This document shows, piece after piece, positions 23,802-34,365 of a stretch of DNA of 64,000 bases. The stretch is from the NCBI RefSeq assembly GCF_017591425.1, contig NW_024465885.1:43953001-44017000 (forward strand), read 5' to 3'. The DNA is from Ochotona curzoniae (taxonomy: Eukaryota > Chordata > Mammalia > Lagomorpha > Ochotonidae). The notes under the pieces are model-generated. The model had not been told where the DNA came from. It ran no database searches and saw only the letters and a program-made list of their open reading frames with translations. Made by a program: the position numbers and the translations under genes. Numbering within the stretch: the stretch's first letter is position 1; every line of letters begins with the position of its first letter.

Positions 23802-25090
23802 TCATCATTATTATTAATTGCATTGCATTATGTGACACAGTGTTTTGGGCGCTGGGATTCCCCCCACCCCTCCCCAAACCCTCTCCCCATGGTGGATTTC
23901 TCCACCTTGCTGTATTACCACAGTTCAAATTCAGTTGAGGTTCTTTCATTGGAAGTATTTACCAAGCATAAAGTCCAGCGTCTTATTATCCTAGTGGGTT
24001 CAACGATTTCTTGGTGAGACCATCTCTGGTCTGAAGGTAAAGCCGGCAAAGTATCATCCCAATCAAGTAAAAGCCCCAACATAACATCAACAACCATTTA
24101 CAACCTTATGGCATTAATTGACATGGTATTGATTAACAGTATGTTAATAGGAAAATGCGGGTTCTTAACTACATCCTGTGACCTCTTCATAGACATTTCA
24201 ATTTTTGGTTTATATTCAACCGGTTCCATACACCTCAAAATGGCTATAGATTACTATTCAGCTGTCTCATCTATTTTTATTTTAGTATTTAGCTGTTTAT
24301 AGTGTTGAAGCATGATTTTGCTGAACTTAATTGTTTTTCGGATGGTCTGAACTGGCTTATAACTCTAGCAAGACATGTGTCATCAGTTTAGGTACAGAAC
24401 ATTTTTTTTTGAGGGGTGTGCAGAGAAATTCCCAATACCCCAGCAAGGCATAACTAATGTTTGTGTCCCACCTAGTGAGGTATAATCCACGCCGACCCTT
24501 TCATGTCTGATTCTAAGCTTTCCTTGTTGTTGTCTGTCCGTTCTAGGTTTTTTTGTTTGTTTGTATGTTTGTTTGTTTTGAGGGGTTTCTGGAGTGACCC
24601 TAATGGTCATCGCGAGAGAGGGTGGGGACCCAGAGCCGGAGCTAGGCGAGGACCAGAGAAACCTCGCCTCCCTAGTCCCGAAGGAAGTTTATTATTCTTC
24701 TGTGTCTGCAGACCGCTCAGGGCTCCTGGTTGTCAGGCAATGACGCTGGTTTCTGCACGGCAGAGTTTGGACTTCTTTCATCCCCCATGGAGGCTCCAGA
24801 TGGAGGTGGGTGTTCTCAGAGTTCTCAGCCTCCAAAGGCACTCCTATTCCCCGTGGTCTCCTTGGCAGTTGGGATGTAGTCCTTGGTGTCCGTACTGATA
24901 GTCCTTGGTGAGGATCTGGGAGTCTTCAGGGTTGGGATACGAACCTCCTCCTGTCCACCCGCTCCACTCTGGGGTCTCCCCCCTGCTCCATACACACGAC
25001 CTCCTGTTAAGAGGCTTTCAGGGTCGCTCCCGATTCCCCCCTTATGCCTATGTAACTTTACTATTGTCTAGTGCCGACTAGTCTGTTGTA
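23802..25090 (-). mobile_element. L1 insertion, 5'-truncated, inside a SINE
   Basis: Minus-strand L1 3' end of about 1.29 kb. The left edge (its 3' end) is an A-rich tail on the minus strand (ATTATTATTAATTGCATTGC on +), followed by the L1 3' untranslated region that also appears at 10.0-10.5 kb and 62.5-63.0 kb. GGAGACAGAGTTCTT occurs on both sides (23787-23801 and 25091-25105), and the two halves of an older minus-strand SINE continue outside it. No ORF survives. Confidence 0.92.
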
Positions 25091-25105
25091 GGAGACAGAG
25101 TTCTT
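25091..25105. repeat. Right target-site duplication of the 23.8-kb L1
   Basis: GGAGACAGAGTTCTT, identical to 23787-23801; the interrupted SINE resumes here. Confidence 0.9.
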
Positions 25106-25342
25106 CTATCCCCTAGTTCACTCCCAAGATAATCACATCAGCCAGGAGTCTGGAACTCCATCTGAGTCTCCCGCATGGGAAGCAGGGGCCTAAGTACCTG
25201 GACCATCTTTCAGTGCTTTTCCAAATGCATCATCAAGAAGCTGGATCAGAGGTGGAGCAGCCAGGACCTGAGCCAATATTCTAATCTGGGATGCCAGCAT
25301 TGGAGGCAATGGTTTAATCCACTGCACCGCAACACCAGCCCC
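25091..25342 (-). mobile_element. CSINE, 5' part (interrupted by L1)
   Basis: Continues from the L1 junction with CCCCTAGTTCACTCCCAAGA, GGAGCAGCCAGGACCTGAGC and the 5' end CACTGCACCGCAACACCAGC. It is the same element as 23740-23801. Confidence 0.9.
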
Positions 25343-26039
25343 CCTAGCTTTTATTCTTTACATGAATATCAATGCACAGGGTTTAGGCCTGCCAGCAGGC
25401 CCGAAGGTCACCGTGGGTGAGGCAACCGGTGTCCTTCAGCCGTAAGAACCCCTCGTATGCACAAGTACAGCTTATAAAGACTGAGAACAGGGAGGGCAGG
25501 AGGGCCTCTTCCAGCAGGCATCCCTCCCATCCACCAAAGACACTGTCACTGGCTATATGACATGTCTATTCCCCTTGACCTTGCAGTCATGTTCCAAGTG
25601 TATTCCCCTTAGCCTTTCAGCCAAGTTGGAAGTCGCACTCCAGGAGTAGGCCTGGAAGGCTTGCCTCAGGCCTCTGAGAGCTAAGCTCTAAGTAGCAGGC
25701 CTGGGGAGCGATTGACCACAATCAATTACATTTGAATTAGTATAGATTAAATATTGGTTATATTTAAAACAAAGGTCTTAGAAGAAAAATACCCATAGAC
25801 TTGTTAATAATATTAAATTACAGAAGTCCCTTTTGAGGAAAAATTCCAGAAGCTTAAAGGGCTACAATTATACATCTAATCACATTAAAGAATTCATTGA
25901 TTAATCTTATCTGAGAAGGTAATATCTCCACATATTCAAATATTCAAGAGAAACAAAACTGAGCACAGCAATAAGTGGAAATTTCCCTTCCCACATCTCT
26001 GTATAGTACAAATAATACTTTTGTCTCTTTTTTAAAAAT
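25343..26039. other. No recognised feature
   Basis: The left part resembles neither SINE nor L1; the right part is AT-rich. Confidence 0.4.
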
Positions 26040-26365
26040 GGTGTTTTCTTATGTGAAAGGCAGGAAAAGTTTACCCTTTAAATCATCTCAACAGCGGAGA
26101 CAGGGTTGGACCAAAGCCGGGATCCAGAGAGTCAACTGAGGTCTTTCCCACGGATGGCCAGTCCCAGCCACCGGAGCCATCAGCGCTGGCTCCCAGGGTC
26201 GGCACTGTCCGGAAGTGGGAGGCAGGAGGCAGGTGTCACCCCGTCCTTCACTGACTTCCCAGGCCACAAGCAGGAAGCTGGGTGGGAAGTGGGGCTGCCA
26301 GGATTAGAACCAGCGCCCATATGGGATCCTGGCACTTTCAAGGCGAGGACTTTAGCTGAGCCCAG
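26040..26365 (-). mobile_element. CSINE, partly diverged
   Basis: The right half is clear: CTTCCCAGGCCACAAGCAGG, GGATTAGAACCAGCGCCCAT and GGCGAGGACTTTAGC, young subtype. The left half is scrambled. Confidence 0.75.
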
Positions 26366-26384
26366 TGGGGAACATCTTACCTGT

Positions 26385-26640
26385 AGATTCCAGTCCAACA
26401 AGGAGGGATCAGGGAATGCTTAAAATCCCGACTCTTCTTCAAACCTTTGGTGTCTCTCCCCACTCCTCTCAGAGGCACCCCACCTCCTGGCTTTCTCTCG
26501 GGAGATGCTTCCCCTTCCCTCTCCCTACCCTGCTTACCTGGTCCCTTCCCAAATAAACTTTTCTGTCTGCAACAGATTCCTGGCTTTTTATTTCTATACT
26601 AGGCTGAGGAAAGAACCCATCAGGCTTTTCTGGTATCGTA
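26385..26640 (+). mobile_element. LTR-like fragment (possible solo-LTR remnant)
   Basis: A C/T-rich stretch leads to CTTCCCAAATAAACTTTTCTG, then TCTGCAACAGATTCCTGGC. A poly(A) signal followed closely by a short pyrimidine-rich R/U5-like end is typical of a mammalian endogenous retroviral LTR. No retroviral gene, primer-binding site or paired LTR was seen, so this is only a tentative call. Confidence 0.3.
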
Positions 26641-26886
26641 GATGTAATATAAATAGGAAATTATTACGATAATAAAAAGACATTAAGGTTTTATAAAATC
26701 ATAGTATTTTATACAGGAAAAAAAAACATCATAAGCCTATTCAAAAGACAAATTAGAATTTGATGTATCTATTTCTAACATTTCGTCACTGACCAGGGCT
26801 GGCAGCTCTCACCATGCGACTCTACATACCACACAAGGACCACCAGCAAGCCCCAGGTGTGGCCCCTGGAGCTCACACTACTTTTT

Positions 26887-27185
26887 ATTTTTTAAAAGAT
26901 GCATTTTTTTTAATTGAAAAAGCAGATATACAGAGAGGAGAAACAGACTGATCTTCCATCCACTGGTTCACTCCCCAAGTGGCCTCAATGGCTGGAGCTG
27001 AGCCGATCCAAAGCCAGGAGCCAGGAGCTTGTTCCGGCTCTCCCATGCGGGTGCAGGGTCCCAAGGTTTTAGGCCGTCCTTGACTGCCATCCTTGACTGC
27101 TTTCCCCAAGGTTTTAGGCCGTCCTTGACTGAGCAGGGAGCTGGATGGGAAGTGGAGCAGCTGGGACATGAACTTGCACAACTCC
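26887..27185 (-). mobile_element. CSINE with internal duplication
   Basis: ATCTTCCATCCACTGGTTCA, GCCAGGAGCCAGGAGCTTGT and AGGGAGCTGGATGGGAAGTG. AAGGTTTTAGGCCGTCCTTG occurs twice, near 27063 and 27109, and CCTTGACTG occurs a third time between them. Confidence 0.88.
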
Positions 27186-27715
27186 AGCCTGTTAGCATCT
27201 CTCCTCGTCAAACCCAGTGGTCTCTGGCCAGAAGGCACGGTGAGCCCCAGGGAATATAATTGGGTCTTTGTCATTTCCTAGCCAGTTACGTAACACTGGA
27301 CACTCTCCAGGCCTCGGCAGCACCCGGCTGTGGTCAGGGCCGCCAGCATGGAACAGACAGCATTTCTCATTTCCAAGAAGGAAGTCCTTGAAGTTGCAAT
27401 CCAGATGAAGGACTGAGTCTTGTTACAGCTCAGAGTCCCTCTGCCTGGGAGCCTCTGCGACTCACCCACTGACGGCGCGCTGCCCTAGCCTGTGCCCAAG
27501 CTCTCATCTACAAACTTCCACAGCTTGCTGCGGTTGTAACTGGTACGCACTGGACTAGGTGTATCTGAAATGTACATTTTGAGGAGTTTTGATGTTTGTG
27601 TATGAAACCACCAACACAATCAAAAACAATAAAGCGCTGTTACCCCTAAAATTTCCTCCTTGTACACAGTTTGAAACGAAGGATATTGGGAGGCAGGCAT
27701 CTGCTGTGACTGATA
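27186..27715. other. No recognised feature
   Basis: No repeat or gene recognised. Confidence 0.4.
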
Positions 27716-28024
27716 CTTTTTAAATATTTATTTATTTTTATCTGAAAGGGAGATTTACAGAGAGGAGAGACAGGGAGAGAGGTTTTCCATCTGCTGGTTC
27801 ACCCCCTGTATGTCCACAGTGGCCAAAGCTGAGCCCATCTGATGTTAGAAGCCAGAAGCTTCTTCCAGGTCTCCCACAAGAGTGCAGGGGCCCAAGGATT
27901 TTTGTCATCTCCCACTGCTTTCCCAAGGAGCTGGATGGGAAGTGGAGCAGCTGGACAAGAGCTGGTGCCCATGTGGGATGCCAGTGCTTGCAGGTAGAGG
28001 ATTAGCCTGTGAGCCACTATGCCC
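27716..28024 (-). mobile_element. CSINE, full length
   Basis: TATTTATTTATTTTTATCTG, CATCTGCTGGTTCACCCCCT, GCTGGTGCCCATGTGGGATG and 5' end GAGCCACTATGCC. Confidence 0.88.
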
Positions 28025-28144
28025 TGTTGTAACTCTTAGTCCATCCCCCAGGATGCTCAGGCCCCATACTGGAGTGCCTACATTCCAGATCCAGCTCAGA
28101 TCCAGCTCTGCTAATTAACAGGGTCTGTTAATGTAGACCCTGGG

Positions 28145-28297
28145 AGGCCCCATGAGATGGCCCAGGCAGTTAGAATCCTGCCACCCATGTGGGAGACCTA
28201 GAGCGAGCTCCCAGCCCACCTCTGACCTGATCCAATCCCATCTGTTATGGACAAATATGGAGACTATCTTTAAATAAAGACTACCTTTAAATAAATT
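28145..28297 (+). mobile_element. CSINE, internally deleted
   Basis: The head GGCCCCATGAGATGGCCCAG is joined directly to CACCCATGTGGGAGACCTAG; the middle section with the CCATCCAGCTCC block is missing. The tail has AAATAAATTAG. Confidence 0.7.
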
Positions 28298-28302
28298 AGT
28301 TT

Positions 28303-28660
28303 GGGGACCAACATTGAGGCACACTCATTAATCCACCACTGCATCATCATTATGAGTGCTGGTTCTAGTCCTGGCATATCCACTCTTTATCCAGCTCCCT
28401 GATAACGCAACTAGGAAAGCAATGAAGATGGCCCAAATGCTCGGGCCCCTGCTGTACACATGGGAGACTCAAATGAACTTCCTGGCTCCTGGTTTCAGCC
28501 CAGCTCAGTCCTGGCCATTGCAGCCATTTGGTAAGTGAAACAGCAGATAGCACAGCTTTCTTATTTCTTTCTTTCACACTCTCTCTCTCCCATTCTTTCC
28601 ATCTGACCCCCACATCTGTAAATGTGCCTTTCAAATAAATAAAGTAAAATCTTTAAAAAT
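28303..28660 (+). mobile_element. CSINE, full length, old subtype
   Basis: GTGCTGGTTCTAGTCCTGGC, CTTTATCCAGCTCCCTGATA, CATTGCAGCCATTTGGTAAG and tail CAAATAAATAAAGTAAAATC. Confidence 0.87.
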
Positions 28661-29049
28661 AAATCAATCCTTTTTAAACTAAGGGCATTGAAATGCTGGA
28701 GCAAAATAAACTGTTTTTCCCAAGGGACAAGCCCAGCTGTTGGTCCCTTTGATTTAGTTTATTTTTAAAAAGTAAACCAGGCACAGCAGCAGCCCAGGCC
28801 CACCAGGACTAACACATTACTGTAGAATTCATTCCGCCCTATTTGTAATCTCCTATCTGCCCCCTTGAAAAGCACCCAATATAATGAAACAGGAAGTCCT
28901 AGATTGGGTACCGGGATAGATGCAGGACATTGATGTGTAGCCAGTGAGGTCCAAACACAGCCTAGAGCTTGATTCAGGCAAAACAGCAATGTCGGGGTGA
29001 GTGTCTGTCACAGGCTGACATGCCACTTGGAACACTCCAACCTGTTTCA
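28661..29049. other. No recognised feature
   Basis: No repeat or gene recognised. Confidence 0.4.
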
Positions 29050-29283
29050 GCATGCCTGCCTCGGAGTCCAAACTCTGCTCCTGACCCCTGCTCATGCACA
29101 CTGCACACCCTGTGGGGGTAGTAAACAGGGCATGGGTCAAGTGGTTGGGTCCCTGCAACCCGCATGGGAGATCTGCACTGGGCTCCTGGCCCCCAGTTCC
29201 TGCCCCAGCACTGAGCAACTGCTTGGGGGACTGAACCAACTATGGGGCTCTCTCTCTCTTTCTCATAAATTTTTTTTTTTTGC
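29050..29283 (+). mobile_element. CSINE, diverged
   Basis: GTTGGGTCCCTGCAACCCGC, ATGGGAGATCTGCACTGGGC and GGGGGACTGAACCAAC; the head is poorly preserved. Confidence 0.7.
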
Positions 29284-29774
29284 ATCAAAGCAAGTATCTT
29301 TTCATTCCATGCCCTCATGAACTTTGTCAAAAGCCCTCGTACATACTTCACTAATCCCTTCTTCTGATCTTTCCTTCTGAACTGAGAGGTCCCCATGTAA
29401 CCTAAAACTTGTATCCTGCTTCTCTTCCATGAATGTCCCCATGTCAGTTTAATTCCCAGCCAACTCCACTGTGGCCTTGGAGCACAGAGACGGAGTTCCC
29501 TGGCTCCACACGTGGGCTAGGCTTTAGCATGAACATGGTGCAGTTATCAGTATTGTCTGCATCAGAATTAAAATTCATCCAGGCTCCTTGCCTCCTGCAG
29601 AAACAAGAGCATCCCCAGTCCTAACGCAGACTGTCCAGCAAAGTTCTGGGGTGTGGAGCGCACAGATGTGCCCATGCACATGGAGGAATGGGTTTTCAGA
29701 TGTACCTGGGTCCCAGGGACACAGTCCAGACTCAGGCAGGGCTGGAGCCTCCCTAAGATGGAAGTTCCCCTTTT
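29284..29774. other. No recognised feature
   Basis: No repeat or gene recognised. Confidence 0.4.
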
Positions 29775-30045
29775 TGAAGTCTTATTCATTTACTTTGTTT
29801 TGAAGGATGGAGTCAGACAGACTGGCCCACATCTCACATTTGCTGGCTTGCTTCTCAAATGCGCAAAGCCTCCAGGGCTGGCCAGACCAAAACCAGAAGC
29901 TGGGAACACAGTCCAGACCTCTCCTGGATGTCAAGAACACAATCTCTTGACCCCTCACGGCACTTCCAGAGTCTGCAGGAAGCAGAGTCAGAGTCGGGTG
30001 TGGACCCCAGCACTCCGACGTGGGATGCAGGCACACACCCTCCAC
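29775..30045 (-). mobile_element. CSINE, strongly diverged
   Basis: CAGGGCTGGCCAGACCAAAA and GGACCCCAGCACTCCGACGT in minus-strand order after an AT-rich left edge. Confidence 0.5.
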
Positions 30046-30830
30046 TAGAGGCCATGTCTGTCTTCTTCCAAACACGGTGTGTTATAGAATGGATGCTCAG
30101 TCAGTATTTGCTCACTGAGAAAGGGAGGGAACATAGGAAGCTGGAGAGGCGGTTGCTGAAGGGGACAGGGCAGCCTGGTGTTGCCTGAACGTGCAACCCA
30201 GCCCAAAGTCCTTCTATCCTGGCCTTCAGCAACAGGTGTAACTAAGGGAGTTGCTGTTTGTTTTCATCTGATTTGGCTTCTGTGGCTAGTCAGTCCCATC
30301 ACTACGGTATCTGAGTTTCTGATGCAGATATGAGAGCTCAGTTCTTGGCAACAACATTTGAAGAGTCTGCAAGATGAGGAACCTTCAGCCACAGCCGGTA
30401 GGATCGTCCCTGTGTCACGGCTCACTGCACCCACGGCTATGCCTGACCACACGGGAAGCGTTGGCCAGCCATGGCCAAAGCCTGAGGTTAGCCAAGCGTG
30501 AATATGAGGGCTCCAACATCTCTGTCTCTCTGGCCTTGCCAAATCTAGACCGTGTCTGTAGTGTGTAGATTACAGGTGGGGCAGGCTACACAACCAGGAA
30601 ATAGAAGATGACTTCCTCATTGCCTCTGAGCTGAGTTTCTCCAACCTTCTCCAAAACAAGAGAAGAAAGATTACCTTCTTGCATGGAAAGTTCAGTTTCA
30701 ACATGTACATTGTGTAATTTCTGGGCTGTGAGATGTTGGGGAGTTGTTTGTGCCTCTTTATGTTTCCCTGTATTTTTATACTTTCACAACAATGAGCAAG
30801 TGTTACTGTTATAAGGAAAAAAACAGAACC
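30046..30830. other. No recognised feature
   Basis: No repeat or gene recognised. Confidence 0.4.
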
Positions 30831-31152
30831 ATAGGCCTGGCGCAATGGCTCGGTGGCTAAATCCTTACCTTGCATGCACCAGGATCCCATATGGGCTCCA
30901 GTTCGTGCCTCGAATGCTCCACTTCCCATCCAGCTCCCTGCCTGTGACCTAAGAAAGCAGTAGAGGACGGCTCAAAGCCCTGGGACCCTGCACCAGTGTG
31001 GAAGACCTGGAAGAGGCTCCTGGCTCCTAGCTTTGGATTGGCTCAGCTGTAGTCATTACAGCCTTTTGGGGATTGAACCAGCAGACAGAAGATCTTTTTC
31101 TCTGTCACTCCCTCTCTCTGTAAATCTTCCTTTCAATAAAAACAAGTAATTT
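30831..31152 (+). mobile_element. CSINE, full length
   Basis: GGCCTGGCGCAATGGCTCGG, CACCAGGATCCCATATGGGC, GAGGCTCCTGGCTCCTAGCT and tail CAATAAAAACAAG. Confidence 0.9.
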
Positions 31153-31227
31153 TTATTTAAAAGTACCAAAAGCTTCTTTGTGTGTTAATTCAGAAGTTCC
31201 AAATGAATCAAACATTCATTTTATGGG

Positions 31228-31512
31228 CTGGGGAATGACATGGCAGGCTAAGCCACCACTCAGTCCATATTGGAGTCATGGAGTTTGAGTCCCGACTCTA
31301 CTCTCCATTCCAACTTCTGGTTCTCATGCACTCTCGAGTCAGCAAATGATGGCTCAAGTCCTTGGGTCCCTGCTACCCACCTGCGAGATGCAGACTGAGT
31401 TCTAAGTCTTGGACTCAGACTGGCCCAGCCCCGGAAGCTGCAAGCATTGGGAGAATGATTCAGCAGATGAAATCTCTCTCTCTCTCTTTCTTTCAAATAA
31501 AATGAAAACAAG
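31228..31512 (+). mobile_element. CSINE, diverged
   Basis: GACATGGCAGGCTAAGCCAC, GGAGTTTGAGTCCCGACTCT, CAAGTCCTTGGGTCCCTGCT and tail CAAATAAAATG. Confidence 0.8.
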
Positions 31513-31891
31513 TTCACTTTTAGAAAAAAAAAATATGTCTGGTAGATAATGTACACTTCCTCTTTGCTATGAGTTAAATTCTGTTTAGTAAAGAGAACTT
31601 TTGAGTATCTTATTGTACTACAGGCTTCCTGTGATGGAGCGAGCTGCCATAATGCCCATGGGAGGAGATGGAGGTAGGTAATGTAGACAGCATGATACGA
31701 CATCAGGCTCCTGTGTGAAAACCTCTTGAGCTCAAGCATCGCTCAACAATCTGATTCTTAGGATGCTACTAAATGGCTAATGAGTGGATACAATGGACAA
31801 AGGGGTAACGCGCATCTCAGTTGGAGCAGATTGGGATGTTCCAGCACACTATTCAGAACTACAAGGGATTGAAACATCTTTGAGACACACA
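31513..31891. other. No recognised feature
   Basis: AT-rich; no repeat or gene recognised. Confidence 0.4.
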
Positions 31892-32170
31892 AGAGGCTGT
31901 TTTGCAGTGCAGCAGCTTAAACCACCTCATGCAACACTGTCATCCCATATCAGAGCATCCATTCAAGTCTGAGCTGCTCTGTTTCCCATTCACCTGCAGG
32001 CTCAGGCACCTAGGCAGGCAGCAGATGATGGCCTGACAACATGGGTCCCCTGTGGTAGACCAGGAGGAGCTCCTGGCTTTAACCTGATCCACTCCTAGGG
32101 AGTAAACCAAAGGATGGAAGATCTGTCTCACCCGATCTCTCAAGTGCTACACCTTTCTGATAAACACACA
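31892..32170 (+). mobile_element. CSINE, diverged
   Basis: GTGCAGCAGCTTAAACCACC, CTGTCATCCCATATCAGAGC and GGGAGTAAACCAAAGGATGG; tail TCTGATAAACAC. Confidence 0.78.
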
Positions 32171-32206
32171 TCTTCTTAAGCTATGTTTAGCTATGTTTAT
32201 TAACTC

Positions 32207-32560
32207 TTTTTTTTTTTTTTTGGTTGGGGGAGTGTTCCAAAGGGGGGATGCTCTGTCCTTGGCGGCTGCCCTCATCGTGGCGGCCACGACACTGCTCAGG
32301 CTTCCGCTTGGCCTGGATGTGCGTGTTCACCCTCTTCCTGATGAGCTGGAGGGTCCACTTGTCCTTGGAGATCTCGAGCAGCTCCACGGCACAGATCTCA
32401 CGGGGGGCGAAGCTGCTCACCTCGCCGAGCATTTCCCGCAGGTGTGTACTTGGTCGGGCTCCCGCAGCGGCTGCTGGGCTTCAGCTTGCCAGCATGCTTG
32501 GTCACCTTGTGGCCCTGGAGGAGGCCCATAGCCATGGGGTAATGAAAGCCCTGGCTGCAG
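32207..32560 (-). pseudogene. RPL36P: RPL36 processed pseudogene
   Basis: Minus-strand translation gives YPMAMGLLQGHKVTKH, then after a frame change FAPREICAVELLEISKDKW and KRVNTHIQAKRK, then after a second change VAATMRAAAKD. In this order these match ribosomal protein L36 from its N-terminus to its last residues. The start codon position (32551-32553) reads CAG instead of ATG, there are at least two frameshifts, and the stop position reads AGA. There is no intron, and on the minus strand it ends in an A15 tail (T run at 32207-32221). This is a retrocopy made by L1 machinery and now dead. Confidence 0.88.
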
Positions 32561-33588
32561 CTTTCCAAAGCCAGCCGATGAGGAAGAACTTTGAACTGTT
32601 TTTCAACTGATACCACAGACACAAGGAAGCCACGACACACGCAAACTGTGTAAACAGCCACACGGGGTAATGATTACTTTAGACTGTGATAGAATGATAG
32701 AATTCCGGAGAACAAGCTACAGCATTTTTATGATAATTATTGAGTAATAAAATGCAGGGTTTTTTGTTGTTTTTTTTTTCTTTTTCACAAATACTGCCCA
32801 AGCTAGCCAGGGAAAATTCATACCATCACCCCACAACTAAGTTTTCCTGGAACCCCAGATTCTGGCTTCAACCTCTTCCAGGGGAACAAATACCCAGAAG
32901 GCAACTCTGCATGAAGAGGAAGGCATGAAATAAAGAGAATAATTGTTCCTCACAACCTTTCCCTCCCTTTCTCAGAGGTCCTGCCTGACCAGTACCTCCC
33001 AGGGCGTGGCCCTCGGATGGCCTTTTTGGAAACAGAGAGTTGTAATCTTGTTCATAGATAACCTTATTCATTCACAGATGTCAGCAGGTCTGTTCCACCC
33101 CACCGCCCTCCCTCCTGCACACTTCACAGCCCCAGACACAATTTCAATTCTTCTGCACCCTCCTAAAAAAGGTCAGCCTTTACTAGGTTAGCTTAACTAT
33201 GCCAGCCTCAGGAAACATTGTCCTGCAAAGGTCCTGGAGAGTGGCCAACCAGGGTGCCAGGCTGGGAAGGGGGATGGAGGTGGTCCACAATGGAAGCAGA
33301 GCAAAGGGCCCGAAGGAGAGAGGCTGAGAGCAGCCTTCCCTCAACATTCTGCTGCAGTTCTGTGCAGCCCCATGGCAGGACAATGAATGGCCCCAATGAC
33401 GTGTCAGACCTAATCCCCCAAACCTCCAGCTATGTGACACCCCATGATAATAAGGACCTTGTGGGCTAAGGATCTAGAGACAAGGAGGGGCTCCTGAGCT
33501 AGCCAGCAAGGATTCTTACATGGGGGAGAGAATCAAAAGAGATGTAATGATAGAAGCAGAGAGAGACAGAGGGTTTAAGATATTACAT
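32561..33588. other. No recognised feature (1.0 kb)
   Basis: The first part may include 5'UTR sequence of the RPL36 retrocopy. The rest has no recognised repeat or exon. Confidence 0.4.
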
Positions 33589-33911
33589 AGGGGCCCAAAG
33601 CAGCAGCCTAGTGGCTCAAGTCCTCACCTTGCACACACCAGGATCCCATATGCATGCAGGTTTGTATCCTGGTGGCTCCACTTCCCATCCAGCTCCCTAC
33701 GTGTGGTCTGGAAAGTTAGTTGGGGATGGCCTGAAGCCTTGGGACTCCGCACCCATGCGGAAGACCTGGAAGAAACTCCTGGCTTCAGATCAACTCAGCT
33801 CCAGCCATTGTGGCCACGTGAAAAATGAACCAGTGGACAGAGGATCTTTATCTCTTCTTTCTATATACCTGTCTTCCCAATAAAAATAAATAAATCTAAA
33901 AGAAAAAAAAA
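33589..33911 (+). mobile_element. CSINE, full length
   Basis: GGGCCCAAAGCAGCAGCCTA, CCCATCCAGCTCCCTACGTG, GAAGACCTGGAAGAAACTCC and tail AATAAAAATAAATAAATC. Confidence 0.9.
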
Positions 33912-33921
33912 GATGCTACTC

Positions 33922-34250
33922 GGGCCCGGTGCGATGACGCAGTGGTCAAGGTCCTCTCCTTGCACGCCCGGGATCCCATATGGGCGCCGGTTCTAATCCC
34001 GGCAGCCCTGCTTCCCATCCAGCTCCCTGCCTGTGGCCTGGGAAAGCAGTGGAGGACGGCTCAGAGCTTTGGGACCCTGCACTCCTGTGGGAGACCCAGA
34101 AGAGGCTCCTGGATCCTGGCTTTGGATTGGCATAGCATCAGCCCGTTGCGCTCACTTGGGGAGTGAATCATCGGACGGAAGATCTTCCTCTCTGTCTCTC
34201 ATCCTCTCTGTAGATCTGACTTTCCAATAAATAAATAAATCTTAAAAAAA
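33922..34250 (+). mobile_element. CSINE, young subtype with target-site duplication
   Basis: Starts GGGCCCGGTGCGATGACGCA, has GGGCGCCGGTTCTAATCCCG and CATCGGACGGAAGATC, and ends CAATAAATAAATAAATC. It is flanked by GAAAAAAAAAGATGCTACTC at 33902-33921 and 34251-34270, so it inserted in the poly(A) tail of the preceding SINE. Confidence 0.95.
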
Positions 34251-34270
34251 GAAAAAAAAAGATGCTACTC

Positions 34271-34365
34271 TGGAGCTGGTGCTGTGACAGAGGGTAAAGC
34301 TACTGCCTGTGACACCAGTATCCCATAGGACCACCATGTCGGGTCCCCGAAGTGCCGCAGTTACC
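34271..34365 (+). mobile_element. CSINE 5'-end fragment
   Basis: GAGCTGGTGCTGTGACAGAG, GTAAAGCTACTGCCTGTGAC and ACCAGTATCCCATAGG; the 3' two thirds are missing. Confidence 0.65.

Noticed and set aside
32193..32531. Plus-strand 112-codon frame
   Set aside because: It is the antisense shadow of the RPL36 retrocopy.
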